Made by a program: the position numbers and the translations under genes
NCBI GenBank assembly: GCA_910587035.1
Contig: CAJUMQ010000007.1
Coordinates: 24,511 to 88,510 of the forward strand
From: an uncultured Desulfovibrio sp.
GTDB lineage: Bacteria > Desulfobacterota > Desulfovibrionia > Desulfovibrionales > Desulfovibrionaceae
Direction of reading: 5' to 3'
DNA length: 64,000 nt
Part shown: piece by piece, positions 35,615 through 42,782 of the stretch
How positions within the stretch are numbered: the first letter of the stretch is position 1
Layout of the letters: every line of letters begins with the position of its first letter
The notes under the pieces: model-generated
Seen by the model: the letters and a program-made list of their open reading frames with translations, nothing else
Databases searched by the model: none
What the model was told of the DNA's origin: nothing

Positions 35615-35669
35615 AAGCCAGGGGCCTATTCAGATATCAAATGCCTTGTGGCGCAAGGGTGGAGCGGAC

Positions 35670-36434
35670 ATGCTTAGGGAACAGTTTACCGGGTCTGGCA
35701 ATGTTGTCCTACTGGCCGGCGGTGGCAAGATCCATACGGATATAGCCGCCCGTTTTGTGCGCAGCGAACGTGAGCTTGAGGAAATAGCCGCATCGCCCTA
35801 TTCGCGTCAGATAGTGCGCAATATTCTGGACAGCAATCATCGGGCCGCTCTGGAATTTGACTACTTTCTTTTTGGAGTTGATGGCTATTCCAGGGTCACA
35901 GAGGCCCAGCTCATCCGTAAAAGGCTTGCATCCTATCTGATCAAATCCGGCAGGGCGGAGCTCAATGGCAAAAGGGCCTTCCGGGTGGCCTATCCACGCG
36001 AGGTGGCGGAATTTCGCGCCGAAATAGAATTGCCAGGCGGCCACAAAACGTGTCTTTCCGGCAGGGAACTGGCCGAAATAACCAGCCAGTGGTATGATGC
36101 CGGCCTTGCTGCAGGCATTGCCGAGGAATCCCTGCGCTATCTCAAGCCCCAGGCTACGGTTTTTAAAGGAATAATTGGCATGAACGCCCATGCATTGCTG
36201 GACTGGTTCGCCATACGCTGCTGCCGCAATGCCCAGGCCGAAATCAGGGATCTGGCAGGTAAAATGCTGGCCCTGTGCCGCAAGGCGGCTCCTGATCTTT
36301 TTGAAAATGCCGGCCCCAACTGCGTGCAGATGGGATATTGTCCCGAGAACAAGCTGCAAAATGCCGCATGCAGGGGCAAAATCCCCACAAAAAACGAGGC
36401 GCTCCAGCTTCTGCGTGAGCATTACAGAAAATGA
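35670..36434 (+). CDS. ThyX-like flavin-dependent thymidylate synthase, atypical motif
   Basis: A 254-residue protein of the ThyX fold, the FAD enzyme that methylates dUMP to dTMP with methylene-tetrahydrofolate. Supporting segments are DSNHRAALEFDYFLFGVDGYSRV, ASYLIKSGR and, near the C terminus, IRCCRNAQAEIRDLAG and NCVQMGYCPE. The ThyX signature RHRX7S is present as RKRX7S (His to Lys) and the following QRY is not conserved. GGAG precedes the ATG at 35670; the longer frame reads through repeat A. Either a diverged active form or a paralogue that has lost activity. Confidence 0.75.
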   Translation: MLREQFTGSGNVVLLAGGGKIHTDIAARFVRSERELEEIAASPYSRQIVRNILDSNHRAALEFDYFLFGVDGYSRVTEAQLIRKRLASYLIKSGRAELNGKRAFRVAYPREVAEFRAEIELPGGHKTCLSGRELAEITSQWYDAGLAAGIAEESLRYLKPQATVFKGIIGMNAHALLDWFAIRCCRNAQAEIRDLAGKMLALCRKAAPDLFENAGPNCVQMGYCPENKLQNAACRGKIPTKNEALQLLREHYRK

Positions 36435-36440
36435 CTGTGC

Positions 36441-37763
36441 TCAGCCATCCTGTTTTTGCGCATTGATTCCATAACCGCATACCACCGCGCCTATCATGAT
36501 CCCCATGGACATCATGGCCTGCGCAAGCCACCAGATGCGGTAAAAATCATGCCCGAAAATGCCATTGATCAGCCATGCTGCATACCCCAGCCAGAAACAT
36601 GCCGCCAGCTGCCAGTAGATATCGCTGCAATTTCTGTTCGCAGCAAGTTTGGCCCTGATTTTGCGCCAGCCCCAGATGAGAAAGCCAAAAAGAAATGTCA
36701 TTCCAGCCGCGAAACCAATGATGCCATGGGCATAGAGCATGTCCAGATAAAGATTATGGGGATGACTTATGGTGATGGCATCATGAAAAGGGGTATAACC
36801 CAGAGCCCTGAAGGCGGCATTGTATTGCCCAGCGCCAGCCCCGAGCAGGGGATGCTCCTTGAAAACCTCCCAGCCAAAGCGCCATAGATCCCAGCGGCCA
36901 TCATCGAGAATGCTCTCTGGCAGCAGCCTGTGCGGCTGCAGGATGAAAAATGTGAGCGCAACCAGTGCCGCAAGCCCGACAAATTTGAGGCAGTGCCGCC
37001 CATGAGCCATTATTCCCCACAACAGAATGGCCCCGGCAATGGCCAGCATGCCGCTGCGGCTGGATGCGCCCATAAACAGGAACAGGGCGGGCAGAAAAAT
37101 GCCCGCGCAGACCAAAAGGCTGCCCAGAGCGTTAATTTTTTGGCGCAGAATAAACCAGATACCCGCCCCGGGCACAATGGCAAGGGCCAGGTAATTGCCT
37201 ACTGTATAATCGCCGAGACTGCCTGTGAGCCTGCCATCATGGGGAGGATACCCCATGATGAAATCCCGGCCAGTCAGCCACTGCCAAATGCCGTCCAGCC
37301 CTTCCCAGAAGCAGGCAAAGGCGCAAGCCAGCACAAGCAGCTTGAGCTGGCGGCTGTCCCGCGCGCACTCCATGGCTATAAAAGGCAATATGAATGCCTT
37401 GTTTATGCCGGTGCCCGCATGTAGAAGCGAGGCCATGGGATTGTTTGAAAAAATCACCCCAATGACAACCATCACGCCGGCCAGGGCAAAAAGCCATTTG
37501 AGTTTCAGCGCCCGCAACACACTTTGACGCCAAGCATATTTGTACCAGACAAGCAGAAATACAAGACACAGTGGCGGCGTAGCCTCCCTGAATCCATAGC
37601 CTATGGGGAAAAGGGCAATGGATACCCAGAAAGTGGCAAACAGCAGGCCATGCCAGAATCCTGCCGGATCAGTATGGCGTAAAAGCCACATCTGACCCAG
37701 ACGCTCTTTTACAATGTCCAGGGCCTTTTGGGGGCCACCGTCTGCCAACCAGTCTATGCGCAT
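36441..37763 (-). CDS. O-antigen ligase/polymerase (Wzy_C) family membrane protein
   Basis: A 440-residue polytopic inner-membrane protein with about 10-12 helices. The Wzy_C/O-antigen ligase signature is seen in HPLLGAGAGQYN and the periplasmic loop around it, with an ISHPHNLYLDMLYAHGIIG segment that is also typical. It would join or polymerise O-antigen or a similar polysaccharide on the periplasmic face. No Shine-Dalgarno is clear at 37763. It stops 6 bases from the convergent ThyX gene. The polysaccharide it acts on cannot be told. Confidence 0.85.
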   Translation of the reverse strand: MRIDWLADGGPQKALDIVKERLGQMWLLRHTDPAGFWHGLLFATFWVSIALFPIGYGFREATPPLCLVFLLVWYKYAWRQSVLRALKLKWLFALAGVMVVIGVIFSNNPMASLLHAGTGINKAFILPFIAMECARDSRQLKLLVLACAFACFWEGLDGIWQWLTGRDFIMGYPPHDGRLTGSLGDYTVGNYLALAIVPGAGIWFILRQKINALGSLLVCAGIFLPALFLFMGASSRSGMLAIAGAILLWGIMAHGRHCLKFVGLAALVALTFFILQPHRLLPESILDDGRWDLWRFGWEVFKEHPLLGAGAGQYNAAFRALGYTPFHDAITISHPHNLYLDMLYAHGIIGFAAGMTFLFGFLIWGWRKIRAKLAANRNCSDIYWQLAACFWLGYAAWLINGIFGHDFYRIWWLAQAMMSMGIMIGAVVCGYGINAQKQDG

Positions 37764-37810
37764 GTCATCTGAGACAAATGGACTGTTTTTAATTGATTTC
37801 TGCGTGACCC

Positions 37811-38260
37811 CTAGCCCACAGACTGTTTGCCGGTCATTTCCGTGATGTCAATGCGTATGATCGCCACCCTGTCGATATCAGAATCTCTTGCAGGCACATG
37901 GCATTTGGCTCCATAGCGTTTTGCCAGCAGATCGAGGGCAGACCTTTTTTCCTCCCTGTCGCTGATTATTGCCGCTTGGCCCTGGCCACATATGGATTTG
38001 TATCTTGTGGTGGCCTCTTCAGGAATTATTCGCGTATCGCAGATTAGGTTGAAGCTGACATTCCCGTTATTACGTATGCAGTCCAGCTTGGTGCCCTCCC
38101 TGGCGCTGTGGATGTAAATTCTGTTGCCATCTCTGGCAAAATTGAATGGCAGACAATAGATGGAGTCATTATTTTGCATGGCTACAACCATATGCTCCGC
38201 CGTTTTAAAAACATGATCATAAAATGCTGAATCCGAGATTTCCCTGTCATGCCTGCGCAT
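37811..38260 (-). CDS. pyridoxamine 5'-phosphate oxidase-like flavin-binding protein
   Basis: A 149-residue split-barrel protein (PNPOx-like/NimA group) that binds FMN or a related flavin. The recognisable part is YCLPFNFARDGNRIYIHSAREGTKLDCIRNN, with VSFNLICDT and YKSICGQGQAAI after it. Start at 38260 with a GGGGGG stretch as likely Shine-Dalgarno; an ATG at 38275 is possible. Members are often called pyridoxamine oxidase by homology but act as reductases or nitroimidazole-resistance-like proteins; the reaction here is unknown. Confidence 0.85.
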   Translation of the reverse strand: MRRHDREISDSAFYDHVFKTAEHMVVAMQNNDSIYCLPFNFARDGNRIYIHSAREGTKLDCIRNNGNVSFNLICDTRIIPEEATTRYKSICGQGQAAIISDREEKRSALDLLAKRYGAKCHVPARDSDIDRVAIIRIDITEMTGKQSVG

Positions 38261-38303
38261 AGTCCCCCCCTTCATAAATGTTTTTAGAAGAGATATTATT
38301 TAT

Positions 38304-40001
38304 TTAAGAGATGCGGTCATCCTCGATCATTTTCAGGCCTGTGCGCTCGCGTATCCAGGCCCTGAGAGTCTCCAGGGCTCTGGGTCTCTGCTGCCTCTTG
38401 GCCCTGTACATGGCATCATCCGCCCTGGCTATGGTCTGCTGCAGCGATTCGTTCATATCAACGGAGGTGGCCAGGCCACAGGCCGCGAAAACCGGAATAT
38501 GGCCCCCGGCAGTGTTATAGGACTCAAAGCTGTTCTCTATCTTGCGCAGCAGTTTTTGACCTTTTTCGTTAGTGCAGTTGGGCAGAAGCACGAGAAACTC
38601 ATCGCCGCCCATGCGGGCAATGCAGTCCGTGGCCCGCAGCGAGCCGCGCAGCACTGCGGCAGCCCTGGTGAGCGCCTCATCGCCTGTGAGATGGCCAAGA
38701 TTGTCGTTGATCATTTTGAGGCCAGTAATATCCACCGAGATGATGGAAACAGGCCTGATCCTGTTCTGTTCCAGATGCTCCAGTTCCAGATTGCAGTGGG
38801 CCCGGCTGCGCAGGCCTGTAAGGCTGTCATGGCGCACAAGCTTTTCGAGCTTGTCCCTGTCCGCCTGGGCTGTTGTTATGTTGGTGGATGAGCCAACCAT
38901 GTGGCCAGCGCGGCCGTCATTGTCCCGCCAGGTCACAAAACCGCGATCAAATATCCAGATCCAGCTGCCGTCCGCCTTGCGCATTCTGTAGGTGCATTCA
39001 TAGGCATCACCATTATGCGGGGTGCGTATGATTGCCTCCCGCACTGTGCCCACGCGCTCCATATCCTCCGGATGGATGAGCCATTGCCAGTTTCTGCCAA
39101 TTTCCAGACCCTGCTCCGGAGTATATCCCAGCATGGCCAGATAGCGCGGGCAGAAGTACATAACATCTGTGGATGTATTCCAGTTCCATTGCCCGCTGCC
39201 CATGCTGTCCAGAGCATGTAGAATGCCATCGCCGCCAGTGGCATAGCTGAGGTCCGGGCTGTTGCCTTCGCATCTGGCCATCACCCCGACAATGAACTCG
39301 CCCTTGCCGGCTCTGTCGCGCTGGGCCATTGAAGCGCGCACCAGAATGGGCGTATAGCTGCCATTGGCCTGCCGCACGCGCACAAGATCGGTTATTGTGT
39401 CTCCCAGGGCATCATCGCGGCAAAAAAGCTCGTAATGCAGACGCAGTGTAACACGCTCGGCAGGATGCACATCCAGCAGGCTGTCACTGTCCGACACGGG
39501 AAAATGCCTTTCCGCATTATCGCCAAGAATTGCACCGCAGACTTTGTCGCGCCAGATGCGCTTTGTCGGCACATGATAGGCCCAGACCCCGGTATCGGGC
39601 AATACCGAGGCAGCCCGGCAGATGACACCATGCTCGGCCAGAATTGGCGTTGCGGACAGCCTGCCCAAGGCTCTGGTGGCTCGCCCGGATGTATCGCGCG
39701 ACACCACCAGCAGGTGCTCGGTCATCCACATGCCATTGCACATGTAGCCATAATCCAGCAGGGAGCCTGTTCTGCCGGAAATCATGCCTTCGTGCATGGC
39801 CTGCAGCTCCATGACAGCTGTGGGCGGCAGCAGGGCGTAGAAATCGTGCATGGTTGCCGGAGCGGACTCCAGATTCAAGGCCTTGCGCGCCCCGGTGCTG
39901 AAAAACAGCGCATCGGTGACAATATCCCACTCGCACAGGGGCTCGGTCGAACCGAGGGGGATCAGGCTGGCGGGGAGAACGCAAAAATTTGGAGCCGGCA
40001 T
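38304..40001 (-). CDS. diguanylate cyclase with PAS domains
   Basis: A 565-residue cytoplasmic signalling protein. Three PAS-like segments are likely, the clearest around residues 255-370 (WNWNTSTDVMYFCPRYLAMLGY, WIFDRGFVTW), followed by a GGDEF domain with the active-site RMGGDEFLVLL. It would make cyclic-di-GMP in response to a signal sensed by PAS. An inhibitory-site RxxD is not obvious in the usual place. No EAL domain. AAGGAGG is 8 bases before the ATG. Nothing in the sequence shows the ligand. Confidence 0.9.
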   Translation of the reverse strand: MPAPNFCVLPASLIPLGSTEPLCEWDIVTDALFFSTGARKALNLESAPATMHDFYALLPPTAVMELQAMHEGMISGRTGSLLDYGYMCNGMWMTEHLLVVSRDTSGRATRALGRLSATPILAEHGVICRAASVLPDTGVWAYHVPTKRIWRDKVCGAILGDNAERHFPVSDSDSLLDVHPAERVTLRLHYELFCRDDALGDTITDLVRVRQANGSYTPILVRASMAQRDRAGKGEFIVGVMARCEGNSPDLSYATGGDGILHALDSMGSGQWNWNTSTDVMYFCPRYLAMLGYTPEQGLEIGRNWQWLIHPEDMERVGTVREAIIRTPHNGDAYECTYRMRKADGSWIWIFDRGFVTWRDNDGRAGHMVGSSTNITTAQADRDKLEKLVRHDSLTGLRSRAHCNLELEHLEQNRIRPVSIISVDITGLKMINDNLGHLTGDEALTRAAAVLRGSLRATDCIARMGGDEFLVLLPNCTNEKGQKLLRKIENSFESYNTAGGHIPVFAACGLATSVDMNESLQQTIARADDAMYRAKRQQRPRALETLRAWIRERTGLKMIEDDRIS

Positions 40002-40047
40002 TTGCCATAACCTCCTTGACAGGGGGCATTATTTCTGTGGCTGACCA

Positions 40048-41022
40048 TCATTTGTAAGGGGTGCCATCGGCCTTCATTTTTTGCAGCAATGCGTCCTTCA
40101 GCCACAAGGCCACCGGGCCTGGACGTCCGGCCGCAATTCCCTGGCCAATGGGGTGGCCGTCAAAATGTGTTATGGCCACGCAGAGGGTAGAGCTGGTGAA
40201 AAGCAGCATTTCGCGGGCCTGGAGTATGTCCTGGCGATGGACTGGTTCCTGGCGCACGGGCATCCTTTCGGCGGCCAGCTCCAGCGCGGCCAGCAATGTC
40301 GTGCCTGGAAGGATGCGCGTGATCTCCGGGCTTACAAGCCGGCCTTCCTTGTCCACTATGGCCACATTGGCGATGGCGGCCTCTCCCATATGGCCATTTT
40401 CATCAAAGGTTATGGCAACGTCCATCTCTTTGGCAAGAGCTTCCGCCGCCATGAGAACATTGGGCAGATAATTGGTGTTTTTTATTTTAGCCAGATATTC
40501 CTGCTTTGGCGGATAGGCGCTCGTAAAGGCCGTAAGGCCCTTTTCATAGATGGCTGGCCCGGGCAGCTTGGATGCGGCCGCGACAATGTAAAGGCCGGGG
40601 CTGGGGCATTCCCGTGGCGAAATGCCAAAACCGCCAGGGCCTCGGCTCAGGAAAACCCGCAAATCTCCATGATCCCTGCTGCTGGCAGCGGCCACATCGC
40701 GTATCCTCGCGCGCAGGGCATCCTGCTGCAGGGGCAGATCTATGCAGAGCGCCGCGGCGCCGGCCTCCAGACGGTCCAGGTGGGCATCCAGGGCAAAGAT
40801 AAGGCCATCACGGTAGCATATGCTCTCAAAAAGGCCATCCCCTCGGTGGCAGAGATGATCGTCAAGGGGCACCAGCAGGAGTGAGGGGTCTGTGCAGATG
40901 AGGCCGGCGCGATGATCATAAAAAGCCAGAATTTTTTCCGCCCCCGGACGGGGGGCGGAAAGCAGGGCCCGGAGAAATCTCTCCGGCGGAACAGGCTTCA
41001 GGCGCTCAGTCGATGAAGACAT
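40048..41022 (-). CDS. class IV aminotransferase (branched-chain / aminodeoxychorismate lyase type)
   Basis: A 324-residue PLP enzyme of fold type IV. The catalytic lysine is in AKIKNTNYLPNVL; other marks are HRGDGLFESICY near the N terminus and ITRILPGTTLL near the phosphate site. Sequence pattern could fit a branched-chain aminotransferase, a D-amino-acid transaminase or an aminodeoxychorismate lyase; I cannot choose. Its start overlaps the end of asd by 17 bases, so the two are co-translated, which leans toward an amino-acid role but does not prove one. Confidence 0.85.
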   Translation of the reverse strand: MSSSTERLKPVPPERFLRALLSAPRPGAEKILAFYDHRAGLICTDPSLLLVPLDDHLCHRGDGLFESICYRDGLIFALDAHLDRLEAGAAALCIDLPLQQDALRARIRDVAAASSRDHGDLRVFLSRGPGGFGISPRECPSPGLYIVAAASKLPGPAIYEKGLTAFTSAYPPKQEYLAKIKNTNYLPNVLMAAEALAKEMDVAITFDENGHMGEAAIANVAIVDKEGRLVSPEITRILPGTTLLAALELAAERMPVRQEPVHRQDILQAREMLLFTSSTLCVAITHFDGHPIGQGIAAGRPGPVALWLKDALLQKMKADGTPYK

Positions 41023-42058
41023 CTCGATTCTTCACATGCACGAGGTTTTTGCGCACAAGCTCCTCGGCGATCTGCACGGCATTGAGAGCAGCGCCCTTGC
41101 GCACATTGTCGGCCACAATCCATAAATTGAGGCCATTGTCAATGGATTCGTCATCGCGAATGCGGCCGACAAAGACCGGATCCTCGCCGGAGCATTCCAG
41201 GGGCAGCGGGTAGATGCCCTCGCGGGGATTGTCCAGCACGCGCACACCAGGCGCCTGGGCGAGAATGGCCCTGGCCTCCCTGGCGGCCAGCTTTTTATCC
41301 GTCTCCACATTCACAGCCTCGGCATGACAGTAAAAAACAGGCACCCGCGCGCATGTGGCAGTGACGCGCACATTGGGGTCAGCGAGAATCTTGACTGTCT
41401 CGTTGACCATTTTCATTTCTTCCTTCGTGTAGTCATTGTCCATGAAGATGTCTATTTGCGGCAGGATGTTGAAGGCGATCTGGCAGGGATATACGGATGG
41501 GGAGGTTTCCCGCATGTTGAAGATGTCGGAAACCTGCTTTTCAAGCTCGCGTATGCCCTTTTGGCCTGTGCCGGAAACTGCCTGATATGTGGATACAACT
41601 ATTCTTTTTATGCCCGCCATGTCATATATGGGCTTGAGAACAACAACCATCTGGATTGTTGAGCAGTTTGGATTTGCAATGATGCCATTGTGATTGTCCA
41701 GGGCATCGGGATTTACCTCCGGCACCACCAGGGGGCAGCGCGGGTCCATACGCCAGGCTGCGGAGTTGTCCACGACAACGCAGCCGGCATGCACGGCCAG
41801 TGGCGCAAATTTTGTGCTGGTGGCCCCCCCGGCGGAAAAAAGGGCAAGATCAATACCCTTAAAGGAATCTTCGCGCAGCTCTTCCACCACAAGCTCGGTG
41901 CCGTCCTCTCCGAAAGGAACCCGCGTGCCGGCGGAACGCTCGGAGGCAAAGGCCTTGACTTTTGTAGCGGGAAAGGCGCGCTCCGCGAGTGTTTTCAGCA
42001 TTTCGCGGCCAACGGCGCCTGTGGCGCCAACAACTGCCACTGTCAGTTCCCTTTCCAT
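41006..42058 (-). CDS. asd: aspartate-semialdehyde dehydrogenase
   Basis: A 350-residue enzyme that reduces aspartyl phosphate to the semialdehyde, feeding lysine/diaminopimelate, threonine and methionine synthesis. It has the nucleotide loop VVGATGAVGREM, the catalytic Cys in NPNCSTIQM, the GTGQKGIREL segment and FNILPQIDIF. AGGAGAATCC precedes the ATG at good spacing. The gap upstream to dksA contains repeat B copy 3. The stop overlaps the class IV aminotransferase, so they form an operon. Confidence 0.96.
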   Translation of the reverse strand: MERELTVAVVGATGAVGREMLKTLAERAFPATKVKAFASERSAGTRVPFGEDGTELVVEELREDSFKGIDLALFSAGGATSTKFAPLAVHAGCVVVDNSAAWRMDPRCPLVVPEVNPDALDNHNGIIANPNCSTIQMVVVLKPIYDMAGIKRIVVSTYQAVSGTGQKGIRELEKQVSDIFNMRETSPSVYPCQIAFNILPQIDIFMDNDYTKEEMKMVNETVKILADPNVRVTATCARVPVFYCHAEAVNVETDKKLAAREARAILAQAPGVRVLDNPREGIYPLPLECSGEDPVFVGRIRDDESIDNGLNLWIVADNVRKGAALNAVQIAEELVRKNLVHVKNRDVFID

Positions 42059-42407
42059 CCGGATTCTCCTGCATGATTGTATTTATTGTGCGGACCGGCC
42101 TGGTGCCGATTGAAGATACACCTGTGCAGCCCCGGCGGGATTGCGTAAGCAAAGCAAAATCATGTTTTTGCCTCGCGATTTTCATGTTTTTATGACAGTA
42201 AAAACACGACATCCACCCGGAGGCCTCACGGCGGCAGATATTATAGTTCATAGCCGCCTTTCTTGCAATTATGAAGTTTGAGCTCAAATTGACTCCACCC
42301 TTTACAAATCTCTGGGGAGGCTGTATCAATAACCTTTTTTCAAAGCAGGCCAGGCTGATGGAAAGTCAGCCATAGCATATATTTAAAAGTTTTTTTCAGG
42401 AGCAGCC
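42059..42407. other. divergent intergenic region between asd and dksA-like gene
   Basis: About 350 bases with no gene. It holds repeat B copy 3 (42133-42212) and an AT-rich stretch before the DksA-like gene. I see no lysine riboswitch structure before asd. Confidence 0.5.
42133..42212 (-). repeat. AT-rich hairpin repeat B, copy 3
   Basis: On the minus strand: TTTTTAC-TGTC-ATAAAAA (stem with one mismatch), GCGAGGCAAAAAC, GATTTTGCTTTGC and CAATCCCGC, the same order as copy 1 at 4428-4500. Confidence 0.45.
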
Positions 42408-42770
42408 ATGGAGCAGCAGGATATTGAATATTTTCGCAAATTATTGAGCGGGATGCTCGAGGATGCCCAGCAAAATGGCGACATGACCATTGAGGAGCTG
42501 ACCGGCAGCAATGAAATTTTCGCCGATCCGGCGGACAGGGCCACTGCGGAATCGGATCGGGCATTCACCCTGCGTTTAAGGGATCGTGAGAGGAGGCTCA
42601 TCCGCAAGATCCAGAATGCCCTGCAGCGCATCGAGGACGGCACTTATGGCATCTGCGAGGAGTGTGGCGAGGATATCAGCCTGGCAAGGCTCAAGGCCAG
42701 ACCGGTTACACGCCTGTGCATAAACTGCAAGGCCAGGCAGGAGCAGGACGAGCATTTGCGCGGCGACTAG
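42408..42770 (+). CDS. DksA/TraR-family zinc-finger regulator
   Basis: A 120-residue DksA-type protein, which enters the RNA polymerase secondary channel and, with ppGpp, tunes stable-RNA and amino-acid promoters. It has an N-terminal helical hairpin with an acidic tip (DPADRATAESDRA) and a C4 zinc finger, CEECG and, 17 residues on, CINCK. AGGAG lies about 6 bases before the ATG. It is followed 12 bases later by the MscS-like gene, same strand, and may share its transcript. Confidence 0.93.
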   Translation: MEQQDIEYFRKLLSGMLEDAQQNGDMTIEELTGSNEIFADPADRATAESDRAFTLRLRDRERRLIRKIQNALQRIEDGTYGICEECGEDISLARLKARPVTRLCINCKARQEQDEHLRGD

Positions 42771-42782
42771 CCGGATTGCGGC

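Noticed and set aside
35427..35669. N-terminal extension of the ThyX-like protein
   Set aside because: The extension reads through repeat A copy 1 and resembles the translated repeat near 50.8 kb, so the similarity comes from the repeat and not from protein homology.
36441..37763. phage or capsule gene cluster around the O-antigen ligase-like gene
   Set aside because: No glycosyltransferase, flippase or phage genes adjoin it; it stands alone.
42059..42407. lysine riboswitch before asd
   Set aside because: The gap is filled by repeat B and AT-rich sequence; no conserved riboswitch core was seen.
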